The notes under the pieces are model-generated. The model worked only from the letters and a program-made list of their open reading frames with translations. It ran no database searches and was not told the origin of the DNA. Of a stretch of DNA of 48,280 bases, positions 18,906 through 29,713 are shown piece by piece. The position numbers and the translations under genes are program-made. The stretch is from Peribacillus kribbensis DSM 17871 (GTDB taxonomy: Bacteria; Bacillota; Bacilli; Bacillales; DSM-1321). The stretch lies in contig NZ_AUMQ01000042.1 in NCBI RefSeq assembly GCF_000430765.1, positions 1 to 48,280 of the forward strand. Reading direction: 5' to 3'. The number at the start of each line of letters is the position of its first letter. Position 1 is the first letter of the stretch.

Positions 18906-19331
18906 GTGGCTAAAAAAGTAATTAAACTAGTAAAGCTGCAAATTCCTGCAGGTAAAGCTAATCCAGCACCACCAGTTGGTCCTGCTCTAGGTCAAGCCGG
19001 TGTTAACATCATGGGTTTCTGTAAAGAGTTCAACGCTCGTACAGCAGATCAAGCTGGTCTGATTATCCCAGTTGAAATCACGGTATTTGAAGACCGTTCA
19101 TTTACATTTATTACGAAAACTCCGCCCGCTGCCGTTCTTCTTAAAAAAGCAGCTGGTCTTGAGTCTGGTTCGGGTGAACCTAATCGTAAAAAAGTTGCTA
19201 CAGTCAAGCGTGATACAGTACGTGAGATTGCTGAAACTAAAATGCCAGACCTGAACGCCGCTAGCGTTGAATCCGCTATGCGCATGGTTGAAGGTACTGC
19301 TCGAAGCATGGGTATCGTCATCGAAGACTAA
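18906..19331 (+). CDS. rplK: 50S ribosomal protein L11
   Basis: 141 aa. L11 binds the GTPase-associated region of 23S rRNA (about 1051-1108) with the L10-L12 stalk, and is needed for stringent factor activation and thiostrepton binding. [22 protein letters not shown] is the proline-rich N-terminal site. GTG 18906 follows a strong AAGGAGGTG; a longer open frame starts within the RBS region. It is followed by rplA after a gap that holds a second L1-like motif. Confidence 0.97.
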   Translation: MAKKVIKLVKLQIPAGKANPAPPVGPALGQAGVNIMGFCKEFNARTADQAGLIIPVEITVFEDRSFTFITKTPPAAVLLKKAAGLESGSGEPNRKKVATVKRDTVREIAETKMPDLNAASVESAMRMVEGTARSMGIVIED

Positions 19332-19353
19332 TCCATGTAAATTGCTAGGTGTT

Positions 19354-19424
19354 TTTTGGGGGTTGCGGTGTTGTTTAAAATACTCGCAACCTTTGTTCGT
19401 GGGAGGTTATTCCGCTAAAACCAC
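19354..19424 (+). promoter_or_regulatory. rplK-rplA intergenic hairpin and second L1-stalk-like motif
   Basis: GGTTGCG pairs with CGCAACC in the first half of the gap. Then GTGG-GA-GG-TTATT-CC-GCTAAAA-CCAC (19399-19424) repeats the GTGGGAGG...CCAC layout seen before rplK, with an A-rich 3' loop. It ends 6 bases before the rplA ribosome binding site, a suitable place for L1 to block its own translation. Not proven. Confidence 0.55.
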
Positions 19425-19444
19425 AATATAGGAGGACAATTAAA

Positions 19445-20143
19445 ATGGCTAAAAAAGGCAAGAAGTATCTAGAAGCTGTCAAGCTTGTAGATCGCACTAA
19501 AGCTTATTCTGTAGCAGAGGCTATTGAGCTAGTTAAGAAAACAAACACTGCTAAATTTGATGCAACTGTTGAAGTGGCATTCCGTTTAGGAGTAGACCCT
19601 AAGAAAGCTGATCAGCAAATCCGTGGCGCAGTTGTTCTTCCGAACGGAACTGGTAAAACTCAGCGTGTTCTAGTATTCGCTAAAGGCGAAAAGGCAAAAG
19701 AAGCAGAAGCTGCCGGTGCTGACTTTGTCGGCGATGCAGACTTCATCAACAAAATCCAGCAGGGCTGGTTTGATTTTGACGTGATCGTTGCTACACCAGA
19801 CATGATGGGTGAAGTTGGTAAGCTTGGACGTGTATTAGGACCTAAAGGCTTAATGCCAAACCCTAAGACTGGTACTGTTACGTTTGACGTTGACCGTGCA
19901 GTTAAAGAAATCAAAGCTGGTAAAGTTGAGTACCGTGTTGACAGACAAAGCAACATCCACGTACCAATCGGCAAAGTTTCTTTCGAAGATGAGAAGTTAA
20001 TCGAAAACTTTAACACAATCTTCGACACAATGATGAAAGTTAAGCCTGCTGCTGCAAAAGGCACTTACATGAAGAACGTTTCTGTTACTTCTACAATGGG
20101 CCCTGGCGTTAAGGTTGATGCTTCATCTGCTGTAACAAAATAA
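19445..20143 (+). CDS. rplA: 50S ribosomal protein L1
   Basis: 232 aa. L1 forms the mobile L1 stalk with 23S helices 76-78 and helps release deacylated tRNA. It is a translational repressor of its own operon in many bacteria. [30 protein letters not shown] and the [15 protein letters not shown] signature are clear. ATG 19445 follows GGAGGACAA. It is the last gene of the rplK-rplA transcript before a strong rplJ promoter. Confidence 0.97.
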   Translation: MAKKGKKYLEAVKLVDRTKAYSVAEAIELVKKTNTAKFDATVEVAFRLGVDPKKADQQIRGAVVLPNGTGKTQRVLVFAKGEKAKEAEAAGADFVGDADFINKIQQGWFDFDVIVATPDMMGEVGKLGRVLGPKGLMPNPKTGTVTFDVDRAVKEIKAGKVEYRVDRQSNIHVPIGKVSFEDEKLIENFNTIFDTMMKVKPAAAKGTYMKNVSVTSTMGPGVKVDASSAVTK

Positions 20144-20147
20144 TTTG

Positions 20148-20176
20148 TTGACATTACAAGAAATATGTTATATGAT
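20148..20176 (+). promoter_or_regulatory. Promoter of rplJ-rplL
   Basis: Perfect TTGACA (20148-20153), 17-bp spacer, TATGAT (20171-20176). An 11-bp perfect inverted repeat, ACAAGAAATAT / ATATTTCTTGT (20156-20166 and 20175-20185), spans the spacer, -10 and start point. Confidence 0.9.
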
Positions 20177-20204
20177 ATTTCTTGTTGAAAATAGAATACA
20201 TTTG

Positions 20205-20320
20205 TACCGTAGACAGCAGGTGCTGTTACCAGCTTAATGTCCTGCCGAGGTAATTTCGATATAAAGTCTCTGACTATACGAATTTACTGCCTCCGTGTCT
20301 GCAAGATATGGAGGCTTTTT
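20205..20320 (+). promoter_or_regulatory. L10 leader (rplJ autoregulatory element) with terminator
   Basis: The region CCGTAGACAGCAGGTGCTG...CCTGCCGAGGTAA is the familiar Firmicutes L10-leader layout and ends with GCCTCC / GGAGGC (20289-20294 with 20310-20315) plus T5. In the known mechanism the L10-L12 complex binds the leader and favours termination. The terminator lies 47 bases before rplJ. Confidence 0.85.
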
Positions 20321-20366
20321 CATGGTATGAATCGTGTTTGAACAAAATCTTATAGGAGGTGTCTAG

Positions 20367-20867
20367 ATGAGCAGTGCAATTGAACAAAAGAAACTGATCG
20401 TAGATGATATTGCTGGTAAATTTAAAGAAAGCAAATCTACAATCGTTGTTGATTATCGCGGCCTTACAGTTGCAGAAGTAACAGAACTTCGTAAGCAGCT
20501 TCGTGAAGCTGGCATCGAGCTTAAAGTTTTCAAAAACTCAATGACTCGCCGTGCTGCTGAAGCAGTTGAGCTTTCTGGTTTGAATGAAGCTCTTACTGGT
20601 CCAAACGCAATTGCGTTCAGTAACGAAGATGTTGTGGCTCCTGCGAAAATCCTTAATGATTTCGCTAAAAAACACGAAGCACTTGAAATCAAAGCAGGTG
20701 TGATTGAAGGAAATATCGCAACAGTTGAAGAAGTTAAAGCTCTTGCTGAACTTCCATCTCGCGAAGGACTTCTTTCTATGCTACTCAGCGTACTTCAAGC
20801 ACCTATCCGCAACCTTGCTCTTGCGACAAAAGCTGTTGCAGATCAAAAAGAAGAACAAGGCGCGTAA
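20367..20867 (+). CDS. rplJ: 50S ribosomal protein L10
   Basis: 166 aa. L10 anchors the L12 dimers to the GTPase centre. N-terminal part [20 protein letters not shown], the [11 protein letters not shown] strand and the FKNSMTRRA segment identify it. The C-terminal helix binds L12. ATG 20367 follows AGGAGGTG. Expression is expected to be autoregulated through the leader upstream. Confidence 0.97.
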   Translation: MSSAIEQKKLIVDDIAGKFKESKSTIVVDYRGLTVAEVTELRKQLREAGIELKVFKNSMTRRAAEAVELSGLNEALTGPNAIAFSNEDVVAPAKILNDFAKKHEALEIKAGVIEGNIATVEEVKALAELPSREGLLSMLLSVLQAPIRNLALATKAVADQKEEQGA

Positions 20868-20931
20868 GCTGATTTTTATAAATTAGCCTGGCATAACAAT
20901 AATAAACAATTACTCAAGGAGGAACTATAAA

Positions 20932-21297
20932 ATGACTAAAGAACAAATCATTGAAGCAGTTAAATCCATGACTGTTTTAGAACTTAACGATCTTGTAAAA
21001 GCTATCGAAGAAGAATTCGGCGTAACTGCTGCTGCTCCTGTTGCTGTTGCAGGCGGAGCTGCTGGTGGAGCTGCTGCTGAAGAACAAACTGAATTTGACG
21101 TTGTTCTTACTAGCGCAGGCGACCAAAAAATCAAAGTTATCAAAGTGGTACGTGAAATCACAGGTCTTGGTCTTAAAGAAGCGAAAGAACTTGTTGACAA
21201 CACTCCAAAAGCAGTTAAAGAAGGAGCTTCTAAAGAAGAAGCTGAAGAAATCAAAGCTAAACTTGAAGAAGTTGGAGCTGGCGTTGAAGTTAAGTAA
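20932..21297 (+). CDS. rplL: 50S ribosomal protein L7/L12
   Basis: 121 aa. The flexible stalk protein that recruits EF-Tu, EF-G, IF2 and RF3. N-terminal dimerisation helices (1-33), an alanine/glycine-rich hinge (about 34-51, GGAAGGAAA), and the globular C-terminal domain with [20 protein letters not shown]. Strong GGAGG at the start. It ends before a strong terminator, closing the rplJL operon. Confidence 0.98.
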   Translation: MTKEQIIEAVKSMTVLELNDLVKAIEEEFGVTAAAPVAVAGGAAGGAAAEEQTEFDVVLTSAGDQKIKVIKVVREITGLGLKEAKELVDNTPKAVKEGASKEEAEEIKAKLEEVGAGVEVK

Positions 21298-21312
21298 TAT
21301 AGCATAAAAGAA

Positions 21313-21340
21313 AAGCCCGCTTTTAGAGCGGGCTTTTTTT
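21313..21340 (+). terminator. Intrinsic terminator of rplJ-rplL
   Basis: Stem AAGCCCGCT / AGCGGGCTT, 4-nt loop, T run at 21333-21340. Perfect GC-rich stem. Confidence 0.95.
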
Positions 21341-21404
21341 GACTATAATCTTATTACCTGAAAGTTTTAGACCTCTGAAACTTCCTTGATTAAAGGAGGA
21401 ATAT

Positions 21405-22016
21405 ATGATGAGTGAACATTATTACACTCAATCCCCCAATACAGAAAGCAATCCGCAATATTGGCCATACACCTTAAGGAATAAAGAATTTAAATTCAAG
21501 ACAGATAACGGCGTTTTCTCCAAAAAAGAAGTGGATTTTGGCTCAAGGCTTCTTATTGAAACGTTTAAACCAAATGAGGATGTAGACGGGAACCTGCTGG
21601 ATGTGGGCTGCGGCTACGGACCGATCGGCCTTTCGCTTGCGTCGGAGCTGGAGCAGGCAGAAGTCCATATGATAGATGTGAACCAGAGGGCTATTGAACT
21701 TTCAAAAGAAAATGCAAGAATCAATCACGTTGCAAATGTTTTAATCTATGAGAGCGACAAGCTTGGACAAGTAAAGAATCGGGATTTTGCTTCCATCCTG
21801 ACTAACCCTCCCATCAGAGCTGGGAAAAAGGTGGTTCATGAAATATTAGAGCAGAGCTATGAAAAGCTGGCTCCCGGAGGAGAACTATGGGTTGTCATCC
21901 AGAAAAAGCAGGGAGCTCCTTCTGCGATGGAAAAAATGGAGAATTTGTTTGGAAATGTGGAAGCTGTTGAAAGAAAAAAAGGATACTACATCCTTTTGTC
22001 GAAGAAAAACCATTAA
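21405..22016 (+). CDS. ybxB: RsmC-like class I SAM-dependent methyltransferase (YbxB)
   Basis: 203 aa. The Rossmann methyltransferase signature LDVGCGYGPIGL (about residues 64-75) binds S-adenosylmethionine, and NPPI (about 130) is the NPP[FY]-type catalytic motif of N-methyltransferases acting on exocyclic amines. The family resembles the C-terminal half of E. coli RsmC (16S m2G1207). The RNA target is inferred, not known. Two ATG codons, 21405 and 21408, follow AAAGGAGG; the second has better spacing. It sits between rplL and rpoB, as in B. subtilis. Confidence 0.9.
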   Translation: MMSEHYYTQSPNTESNPQYWPYTLRNKEFKFKTDNGVFSKKEVDFGSRLLIETFKPNEDVDGNLLDVGCGYGPIGLSLASELEQAEVHMIDVNQRAIELSKENARINHVANVLIYESDKLGQVKNRDFASILTNPPIRAGKKVVHEILEQSYEKLAPGGELWVVIQKKQGAPSAMEKMENLFGNVEAVERKKGYYILLSKKNH

Positions 22017-22051
22017 GGAAATAAAACCCAAACAGTTTTTTATGAAAAGGT

Positions 22052-22080
22052 TTGACTCGCAAATATGGCTATGATAATAT
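22052..22080 (+). promoter_or_regulatory. Promoter of rpoB-rpoC
   Basis: TTGACT (22052-22057), 17-bp spacer, TAATAT (22075-22080) with TGA before it (extended -10). It gives a leader of roughly 230 nt. Confidence 0.8.
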
Positions 22081-22196
22081 TATTTAATGCATATATATAA
22101 TTTCCTGGATTATGCAGACTCTCTTTATTATTATAGTATAAAATGAGCCTGAATGGGAAAAAATATATTGATAATAGTTTGTTTTTTTGAAAATGT

Positions 22197-22275
22197 GGTT
22201 TTTAGATAGAAAACCCTTTTTCTTTTTGTCTGTGTGTAAATTACTACATAGACGGGCTTGATTATAAATCAGGCC
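22197..22275 (+). promoter_or_regulatory. rpoB leader hairpins, possible attenuator
   Basis: GGTTTT / AAAACC (22197-22202 with 22210-22215) is followed by CTTTTTCTTTTT, a terminator-like signal with a weak AT-rich stem. A second hairpin GGCTTGATT / AATCAGGCC (22255-22263 with 22267-22275) lies before the RBS. The remainder of the 299-base gap after ybxB is AT-rich with no gene. Confidence 0.4.
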
Positions 22276-22315
22276 GGATATATCCTTATTATGTTTGATT
22301 TGAGGGGTGAATGAG

Positions 22316-25300
22316 TTGACAGGTCAACTAGTTCAGTATGGACGACACCGCCAGCGAAGAACTTATGCAAGAATTAGCGAGGTTTTGGAATTACCGAATC
22401 TTATAGAAATTCAAACCTCTTCTTATCAATGGTTTCTTGATGAGGGTTTAAGAGAAATGTTCCAGGATATTTCCCCTATCGAGGACTTTACAGGTAACCT
22501 ATCGCTTGAGTTCATTGATTACAGCCTGGGAGATCCCAAGTACCCAGTGGAAGAATCTAAAGAGCGTGATGTTACTTATTCTGCTCCACTTCGTGTGAAA
22601 GTGCGCCTAGTAAACAAGGAAACAGGAGAAGTTAAAGACCAGGATGTATTCATGGGCGACTTCCCGCTAATGACTGAAACAGGCACATTTGTAATAAATG
22701 GGGCTGAACGTGTAATCGTATCACAGCTTGTGCGTTCACCGAGCGTTTATTACAGCGGAAAGGTAGACAAGAATGGCAAAAGGGGCTATACGGCCACTGT
22801 CATTCCAAACCGTGGGGCCTGGCTGGAATATGAAACAGATGCAAAAGATGTAGTTTACGTAAGAATAGACCGTACAAGAAAATTGCCGGTAACTGTTCTT
22901 CTGCGTGCACTCGGGTTTGGCTCTGATCAAGAAATCATCGACCTTATCGGCGATAACGAATATATTCGGAATACGCTTGAAAAGGATAACACCGAAAGCA
23001 CAGAAAAAGCCCTGCTTGAAATCTATGAGCGTCTTCGTCCAGGCGAGCCGCCAACCGTAGAAAATGCAAAGAGCTTATTAGTTTCCCGATTCTTTGATCC
23101 GAAGAGATATGATCTAGCGAATGTGGGACGCTATAAAATTAACAAAAAGCTTCATATCAAGAACCGCCTGTTCAATCAGCGTCTTGCACAGACACTTGCT
23201 GATCCCGAAACCGGTGAAATGATTGCTGAAGCTGGCTCCTTGCTTGACCGCAGAAACCTTGACCGTATCATTCCTTATTTGGAAAACGGGGTTGAGTTCA
23301 AATCCTTTGCTCCATCCAATGGCGTCGTAGAAGAAGATATCCAGATGCAGGTTATCAAAATCTATGCACCTAGTGATTCAGAGGGTGAAAAAGTTATTAA
23401 TGTCATCGGAAATGCTTATGTGGAAGAAGAAGTGAAAAACATCACTCCTGCCGATATTATCTCTTCTATAAGCTATTTCTTTAACCTGCTGCACTCTGTG
23501 GGCGACACAGATGATATTGACCATCTTGGAAACCGCCGTCTGCGTTCTGTTGGGGAATTGCTTCAGAACCAGTTCCGAATCGGTCTTTCCCGTATGGAAA
23601 GGGTTGTTCGTGAGAGAATGTCCATTCAGGATACAAACACGATCACACCTCAGCAGTTAATCAATATCCGTCCTGTTATCGCATCTATTAAAGAGTTCTT
23701 CGGAAGCTCACAGCTGTCACAGTTCATGGATCAAACGAATCCATTGGCTGAATTGACACACAAACGCCGACTATCAGCACTCGGACCTGGCGGATTGACA
23801 CGTGAACGCGCAGGTTTTGAGGTGCGTGATGTTCACTATTCGCACTATGGCCGTATGTGTCCGATTGAAACTCCGGAGGGTCCGAATATCGGATTGATCA
23901 ACTCACTTTCCAGCTTTGCAAAAGTGAATCGTTTTGGATTTATCGAAACCCCATACCGCAGGGTTGACCCTGAAACAGGAAGAGTTACCAGCCGCATCGA
24001 CTATATGACTGCCGATGAAGAGGATAACTATGTAGTTGCTCAGGCGAATGTAATCCTTGATGAGAATGGTGCTTTTGTAGAAGAAGATATCATTGCCCGT
24101 TTCCGCGGTGAAAACACAGTAGTAAAACGTGACCGTGTTGACTATATGGACGTTTCTCCTAAACAGGTCGTTTCTGCTGCGACTGCGTGTATTCCGTTCC
24201 TTGAAAATGATGACTCGAACCGTGCCCTTATGGGAGCGAACATGCAGCGGCAGGCAGTTCCTTTGATGCAGCCTGAAGCTCCGATTGTTGGTACTGGTAT
24301 GGAATATGTATCTGCAAAGGACTCCGGTGCAGCTGTCATCTGTAAGCATGAAGGAATTGTCGAGCATGTTGAATCCAGAGAAGTCTGGGTAAGAAGAATT
24401 AAAGAAGTGGACGGACAGGAAGTAAAAGGTGATCTGGATAAGTACAGAATGCTGAAGTTCATCCGTTCCAACCAGGGAACCTGCTACAACCAGCGTCCGA
24501 TTGTAAGTGTCGGCGACCATGTTGTAAAAGGGGAAATCCTAGCTGATGGACCATCTATGGAGAAGGGTGAGCTTGCCCTTGGACGCAACGTAATGGTTGC
24601 CTTCATGACATGGGATGGTTACAACTACGAGGATGCCATCATTATGAGTGAACGTCTTGTAAAAGACGATGTATATACATCTATTCATATTGAAGAGTAT
24701 GAATCAGAGTCTCGTGATACAAAACTTGGACCTGAAGAAATTACCCGGGATATTCCTAACGTTGGGGAAGATGCTTTGAGAAACCTTGACGAGCGTGGAA
24801 TTATCCGGGTGGGTGCGGAAGTAAAAGACGGAGACCTGCTGGTTGGTAAGGTTACGCCAAAAGGTGTAACGGAACTAACTGCAGAAGAACGGCTTCTTCA
24901 TGCCATCTTCGGCGAAAAGGCCCGTGAAGTGCGTGATACATCACTAAGGGTACCTCACGGTGGAGGCGGAATTGTTCTGGATGTCAAAGTCTTCAACCGT
25001 GAAGACGGCGATGAGCTGCCTCCAGGTGTAAATCAGCTTGTCCGCGTGTATATCGTTCAGAAACGTAAAATTTCTGAAGGTGACAAAATGGCCGGCCGCC
25101 ACGGAAATAAAGGGGTAATATCCCGCATACTTCCTGAAGAAGATATGCCTTTCCTTCCAGATGGCACTCCAGTCGATATCATGCTTAACCCGCTGGGAGT
25201 TCCTTCTCGTATGAATATCGGTCAGGTGCTTGAACTTCATCTTGGAATGGCCGCTAGATATCTTGGAATTCATGTTGCATCACCTGTATTTGATGGTGCG

Positions 25301-25879
25301 CGTGAAGAAGACGTTTGGGGAACGATCGCTGAAGCTGGTATGGCAAATGACGCTAAGACCGTGTTGTATGACGGCCGTTCTGGCGAACCGTTTGACAACC
25401 GTGTTTCTGTCGGAATCATGTACATGATTAAGCTTGCACACATGGTTGATGACAAACTGCACGCCCGTTCAACTGGACCATACTCACTCGTTACACAGCA
25501 GCCGCTTGGCGGTAAGGCGCAGTTCGGCGGACAGCGCTTTGGAGAGATGGAGGTATGGGCGCTTGAAGCTTACGGTGCTGCATATACTCTTCAAGAAATA
25601 CTTACTGTTAAGTCCGATGATGTTGTCGGCCGTGTAAAAACATATGAAGCAATTGTTAAAGGTGAGAATGTACCAGAACCTGGCGTTCCGGAATCATTCA
25701 AAGTACTAATTAAAGAGCTTCAGAGCTTGGGTATGGATGTTAAAATCCTGTCAAGTGATGATAAAGAGATAGAAATGCGGGATCTGGATGATGAAGAAGA
25801 ACTGAATCAAGCCGATTCGCTGACCATTGACTCTGACCCGAAAGAACCTGAATCAGAAATCGTAGGCTCTAAAGAGTAA
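22316..25879 (+). CDS. rpoB: RNA polymerase beta subunit
   Basis: 1187 aa. The start is TTG 22316 ([19 protein letters not shown] follows), as in B. subtilis; a GTG at 22307 is inside the GAGGGGTGA ribosome binding site. The rifampicin region (about 463-495; [17 protein letters not shown] then [12 protein letters not shown]) is wild type at the usual resistance positions. The catalytic-side [18 protein letters not shown] and the C-terminal [17 protein letters not shown] anchor are present. The C terminus is acidic and variable. Paired with rpoC. Confidence 0.98.
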   Translation: MTGQLVQYGRHRQRRTYARISEVLELPNLIEIQTSSYQWFLDEGLREMFQDISPIEDFTGNLSLEFIDYSLGDPKYPVEESKERDVTYSAPLRVKVRLVNKETGEVKDQDVFMGDFPLMTETGTFVINGAERVIVSQLVRSPSVYYSGKVDKNGKRGYTATVIPNRGAWLEYETDAKDVVYVRIDRTRKLPVTVLLRALGFGSDQEIIDLIGDNEYIRNTLEKDNTESTEKALLEIYERLRPGEPPTVENAKSLLVSRFFDPKRYDLANVGRYKINKKLHIKNRLFNQRLAQTLADPETGEMIAEAGSLLDRRNLDRIIPYLENGVEFKSFAPSNGVVEEDIQMQVIKIYAPSDSEGEKVINVIGNAYVEEEVKNITPADIISSISYFFNLLHSVGDTDDIDHLGNRRLRSVGELLQNQFRIGLSRMERVVRERMSIQDTNTITPQQLINIRPVIASIKEFFGSSQLSQFMDQTNPLAELTHKRRLSALGPGGLTRERAGFEVRDVHYSHYGRMCPIETPEGPNIGLINSLSSFAKVNRFGFIETPYRRVDPETGRVTSRIDYMTADEEDNYVVAQANVILDENGAFVEEDIIARFRGENTVVKRDRVDYMDVSPKQVVSAATACIPFLENDDSNRALMGANMQRQAVPLMQPEAPIVGTGMEYVSAKDSGAAVICKHEGIVEHVESREVWVRRIKEVDGQEVKGDLDKYRMLKFIRSNQGTCYNQRPIVSVGDHVVKGEILADGPSMEKGELALGRNVMVAFMTWDGYNYEDAIIMSERLVKDDVYTSIHIEEYESESRDTKLGPEEITRDIPNVGEDALRNLDERGIIRVGAEVKDGDLLVGKVTPKGVTELTAEERLLHAIFGEKAREVRDTSLRVPHGGGGIVLDVKVFNREDGDELPPGVNQLVRVYIVQKRKISEGDKMAGRHGNKGVISRILPEEDMPFLPDGTPVDIMLNPLGVPSRMNIGQVLELHLGMAARYLGIHVASPVFDGAREEDVWGTIAEAGMANDAKTVLYDGRSGEPFDNRVSVGIMYMIKLAHMVDDKLHARSTGPYSLVTQQPLGGKAQFGGQRFGEMEVWALEAYGAAYTLQEILTVKSDDVVGRVKTYEAIVKGENVPEPGVPESFKVLIKELQSLGMDVKILSSDDKEIEMRDLDDEEELNQADSLTIDSDPKEPESEIVGSKE

Positions 25880-25940
25880 AACAGTTCTGCATATAAGCAA
25901 TTAGGGTAAAACCCGGAGATTTAAGAGGGAGGTAGGCCCC

Positions 25941-28900
25941 TTGATAGACGTTAATAATTTTGAGTATATGAAAATCGGTTTAGCTTCACCTGACAAGATT
26001 CGTTCTTGGTCATTTGGAGAAGTAAAAAAACCGGAAACCATCAACTATCGTACTCTTAAGCCTGAAAAAGACGGTTTGTTCTGCGAGCGCATTTTCGGTC
26101 CAACAAAGGACTGGGAATGCCACTGCGGAAAGTATAAAAGAGTGCGGTATAAAGGTGTCGTATGTGATCGATGCGGTGTTGAAGTAACCCGCGCAAAAGT
26201 ACGCCGCGAGCGCATGGGCCATATTGAACTAGCCGCTCCGGTTTCACATATCTGGTATTTCAAAGGCATTCCAAGCCGTATGGGACTTGTTCTTGATATG
26301 TCCCCAAGGGCTTTGGAAGAAGTCATCTATTTTGCTTCCTATGTTGTAACTGAAACTGGCGATACATCCCTTGATAAGAAGCAATTGCTTTCAGAAAAGG
26401 AATATCGTGCATACCGCGAAAAATTCGGTAATAAGTTCCAGGCAGCCATGGGTGCAGAAGCGATTAAAAAGCTTCTATTGGATATCGATCTTGATAAAGA
26501 GGTTGATTTCTTAAAAGAAGAATTGAAAACAGCCCAAGGACAGCGTCGTACACGTGCAATTAAGCGCCTTGAGGTGCTGGAGGCTTTCCGTAATTCCGGC
26601 AATGAGCCTTCATGGATGATTCTTGATGTTCTTCCTGTTATTCCACCGGAGCTCCGCCCGATGGTCCAATTGGATGGAGGACGTTTTGCAACATCTGACT
26701 TGAACGACTTATACCGCAGGGTTATTAACCGGAACAACCGCTTGAAGCGTCTTCTTGACCTTGGTGCACCAAGCATCATCGTACAAAACGAGAAACGTAT
26801 GCTTCAAGAAGCTGTAGATGCGCTGATTGATAACGGCAGACGCGGAAGACCTGTAACAGGGCCTGGTAACCGTCCGCTGAAATCACTTTCTCACATGCTG
26901 AAAGGGAAGCAAGGGCGTTTCCGTCAAAACCTTCTTGGTAAGCGTGTTGATTACTCCGGACGCTCTGTTATCGTTGTAGGACCGAACCTGAAGATGTATC
27001 AGTGCGGACTTCCTAAGGAAATGGCAATCGAGCTGTTCAAGCCTTTCGTTATGAAGGAGCTTGTAGGCAAAGGACTTGCCCATAATATTAAATCAGCAAA
27101 ACGGAAAATCGAGCGCCTGCAGCCTGAAGTCTGGGATGTGCTTGAATCCGTAATTAAGGAGCACCCGGTTCTTCTTAACCGTGCACCGACTCTGCATAGA
27201 CTGGGTATCCAGGCATTTGAACCGACACTTGTTGAAGGGCGCGCCATCAGATTGCACCCGCTTGTATGTACAGCATATAATGCGGACTTTGACGGTGACC
27301 AAATGGCTGTTCACGTACCTCTTTCTTCAGAAGCTCAGGCGGAGGCAAGACTCCTTATGCTTGCTGCCCAGAATATCCTTAACCCTAAGGATGGAAAACC
27401 GGTAGTTACACCGTCACAGGATATGGTATTGGGTAACTATTACCTTACTATGGAACGTGAAGGTGCAATTGGAGAAGGTATGATCTTTAAAGATACAAAT
27501 GAAGCGGTGCTTGCTTACCAGAATGGATATGTTCATCTCCATACCCGTGTAGCTGTTCATGCCGGTTCTTTGAAAAACCGTACGTTCACGGAAGAGCAGA
27601 ATAATATGCTTCTTCTTACAACTGTCGGCAAGCTGATCTTTAATGAAATCCTGCCTGACACATTCCCGTATTTGAATGAACCGACTCCATTGAACCTGGA
27701 AGAAAAAACTCCTGAAAAGTATTTCGTGGAGAAGGGCCAGGATGTCAGAGAGCGGATCAAAGCACAGGAAGGCGTAGATCCATTTGTTAAGAAATTCCTT
27801 GGGAATATCATTGCGGAAGTATTTAAACGTTTCAAAATCACTGAAACATCCAAAATGCTTGACCGCATGAAGGATCTTGGATTCAGACACTCCACAAGAG
27901 CCGGTATCACCGTAGGTGTGGCAGATATCGTGGTTCTTGGAGAGAAAAAGCAGATCATTGATGAAGCACAATCCAAGGTGGATAACGTAATGAAGCAGTT
28001 CAGACGCGGTCTGATTACTGAAGAAGAGCGTTATGACCGAGTGATCTCCATCTGGAGTGGTGCGAAGGATTCCATCCAGGCTAAACTGATGCAGTCCTTG
28101 AACAAACGCAATCCAATCTTCATGATGAGTGATTCCGGTGCCCGTGGTAATGCATCCAACTTCACTCAGCTTGCTGGTATGCGCGGACTCATGGCCAACC
28201 CGGCTGGACGAATCATCGAGTTGCCGATCAAATCGTCCTTCCGTGAAGGATTGACTGTATTGGAATACTTCATTTCCACTCACGGTGCGCGTAAAGGTCT
28301 TGCCGATACAGCCCTTAAAACAGCTGACTCCGGTTATCTTACACGCCGTCTTGTAGACGTGGCCCAGGATGTTATCGTCAGAGATGACGACTGTGGAACT
28401 GACCGCGGACTTCTGATCAGTGCACTTAAAGATGGTACAGAAACCATTGAACGCCTGGAAGAGCGTCTGATAGGCCGTTATGCAAGAAAGGCGATTAAAC
28501 ATCCGGAAACGAATGAAGTGATCGTGGCGGAAAATGATCTTATTACAGAAGACCTGGCTAAGTATATTGAGGAAGTTGGAGTGGAGAAAGTTTGGATCCG
28601 TTCTGCCTTCACATGTAATACGCGCCATGGTGTATGTAAAAAGTGTTACGGAAGAAACCTTGCAACAGGACAGGAAGTTGAAGTGGGAGAAGCAGTTGGT
28701 ATCATTGCTGCGCAGTCCATCGGTGAACCAGGTACTCAGTTAACCATGCGTACATTCCATACCGGAGGGGTTGCAGGAGACGATATCACTCAGGGTCTTC
28801 CGCGTATCCAGGAATTGTTCGAGGCGAGAAATCCAAAAGGTCAGGCCATTATTTCAGAAATCGACGGTACTGTTACCGCGATTAATGAAGTGCGTGATAA

Positions 28901-29540
28901 ACAGCAGGAAATCACTATTCAGGGTGAAGTGGAATCACGCTCTTTCACGGCTCCGTATACCGCCCGCTTAAAGGTTGCGGTGGATTCTAAAGTGATAAGA
29001 GGACAAGAGCTGACAGAAGGTTCTATCGATCCTAAAGAATTGCTGAAAATCCGAGATGTATTATCCGTTCAGGAATATCTGCTTCGCGAAGTACAGAAGG
29101 TATATCGTATGCAGGGTGTTGAAATTGGTGATAAGCATATTGAAGTTATGGTAAGGCAGATGCTTCGTAAAATCCGTGTTCTCGATGCGGGTGAATCCGA
29201 AGTGCTTCCTGGCACGCTTCTTGATATCCACCAGTTCACTGATGCTAACGAAAAAGCCGTACTCGAAGGCAAGGTTCCGGCAACTGGCCGTCCTGTATTG
29301 CTGGGTATTACAAAAGCGTCCCTTGAGACAGATTCATTCCTGTCAGCCGCATCCTTCCAGGAAACAACCAGAGTCCTTACAGATGCAGCAATCAAAGGAA
29401 AACGTGACGAACTACTCGGTCTTAAGGAAAATGTTATCATCGGTAAATTGGTTCCTGCAGGAACAGGTATGCTGAGATACCGTAAAGCCGATCCGAAATT
29501 GGCTGAAGATTCCTCTGAGGAAACCGTTACGGTAGAATAA
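25941..29540 (+). CDS. rpoC: RNA polymerase beta' subunit
   Basis: 1199 aa. TTG start at 25941 after GGGAGGTA. An N-terminal zinc finger (CHCGKYKRV...CDRCG), the catalytic NADFDGDQ with metal ligands D449, D451 and D453, a bridge-helix/trigger-loop region ([16 protein letters not shown] and [13 protein letters not shown]) and a second zinc site (CGTD...[11 protein letters not shown]) are intact. Long opposite-strand frames inside it are shadows of its codons. It ends in a terminator that folds over the stop. Confidence 0.98.
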   Translation: MIDVNNFEYMKIGLASPDKIRSWSFGEVKKPETINYRTLKPEKDGLFCERIFGPTKDWECHCGKYKRVRYKGVVCDRCGVEVTRAKVRRERMGHIELAAPVSHIWYFKGIPSRMGLVLDMSPRALEEVIYFASYVVTETGDTSLDKKQLLSEKEYRAYREKFGNKFQAAMGAEAIKKLLLDIDLDKEVDFLKEELKTAQGQRRTRAIKRLEVLEAFRNSGNEPSWMILDVLPVIPPELRPMVQLDGGRFATSDLNDLYRRVINRNNRLKRLLDLGAPSIIVQNEKRMLQEAVDALIDNGRRGRPVTGPGNRPLKSLSHMLKGKQGRFRQNLLGKRVDYSGRSVIVVGPNLKMYQCGLPKEMAIELFKPFVMKELVGKGLAHNIKSAKRKIERLQPEVWDVLESVIKEHPVLLNRAPTLHRLGIQAFEPTLVEGRAIRLHPLVCTAYNADFDGDQMAVHVPLSSEAQAEARLLMLAAQNILNPKDGKPVVTPSQDMVLGNYYLTMEREGAIGEGMIFKDTNEAVLAYQNGYVHLHTRVAVHAGSLKNRTFTEEQNNMLLLTTVGKLIFNEILPDTFPYLNEPTPLNLEEKTPEKYFVEKGQDVRERIKAQEGVDPFVKKFLGNIIAEVFKRFKITETSKMLDRMKDLGFRHSTRAGITVGVADIVVLGEKKQIIDEAQSKVDNVMKQFRRGLITEEERYDRVISIWSGAKDSIQAKLMQSLNKRNPIFMMSDSGARGNASNFTQLAGMRGLMANPAGRIIELPIKSSFREGLTVLEYFISTHGARKGLADTALKTADSGYLTRRLVDVAQDVIVRDDDCGTDRGLLISALKDGTETIERLEERLIGRYARKAIKHPETNEVIVAENDLITEDLAKYIEEVGVEKVWIRSAFTCNTRHGVCKKCYGRNLATGQEVEVGEAVGIIAAQSIGEPGTQLTMRTFHTGGVAGDDITQGLPRIQELFEARNPKGQAIISEIDGTVTAINEVRDKQQEITIQGEVESRSFTAPYTARLKVAVDSKVIRGQELTEGSIDPKELLKIRDVLSVQEYLLREVQKVYRMQGVEIGDKHIEVMVRQMLRKIRVLDAGESEVLPGTLLDIHQFTDANEKAVLEGKVPATGRPVLLGITKASLETDSFLSAASFQETTRVLTDAAIKGKRDELLGLKENVIIGKLVPAGTGMLRYRKADPKLAEDSSEETVTVE

Positions 29541-29578
29541 GCAAAAGGGCCGGTGACTTTGATCACCGGCCGTTTTGC
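29541..29578 (+). terminator. Hairpin terminator after rpoC
   Basis: GGCCGGTGA / TCACCGGCC (29548-29556 with 29563-29571), flanked by GCAAAA / TTTTGC, so the stem is up to 15 pairs with one mismatch. The U tract is short (TTTT), so termination may be partial. Confidence 0.7.
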
Positions 29579-29616
29579 AGCTTTTTGAGGGCAGGGAAGT
29601 GCCGGCTGCAAGTGAT

Positions 29617-29632
29617 TGAGAAAATTTTCTCA
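29617..29632. repeat. 16-bp perfect palindrome upstream of the str-operon promoter
   Basis: TGAGAAAATTTTCTCA. It ends 7 bases before the -35 at 29640. Function unknown; it is a candidate operator or a bendable A/T tract. Confidence 0.5.
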
Positions 29633-29639
29633 TGAACAG

Positions 29640-29669
29640 TTGACAGTATCTATAAAAAGATGTTACTAT
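29640..29669 (+). promoter_or_regulatory. Promoter of rplGB-rpsL-rpsG-fusA
   Basis: TTGACA (29640-29645), 18-bp spacer, TACTAT (29664-29669) preceded by TGT (extended -10). Confidence 0.75.
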
Positions 29670-29713
29670 AGCAAAGGTGCTCCTATAATACCCTGTACTT
29701 TGGAGGATATTAT

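Noticed and set aside
20156-20185. The rplJ inverted repeat as a terminator of rplK-rplA
   Set aside because: No T run follows the stem (TGAAAATAG), and the stem is AT-rich.
23903-24520. A 205-codon minus-strand frame inside rpoB
   Set aside because: Shadow of rpoB codons with no supporting signal.
27414-28628. A 404-codon open frame on the minus strand inside rpoC
   Set aside because: It mirrors the codon pattern of rpoC, has no RBS or recognisable domain, and overlaps an essential gene in full.
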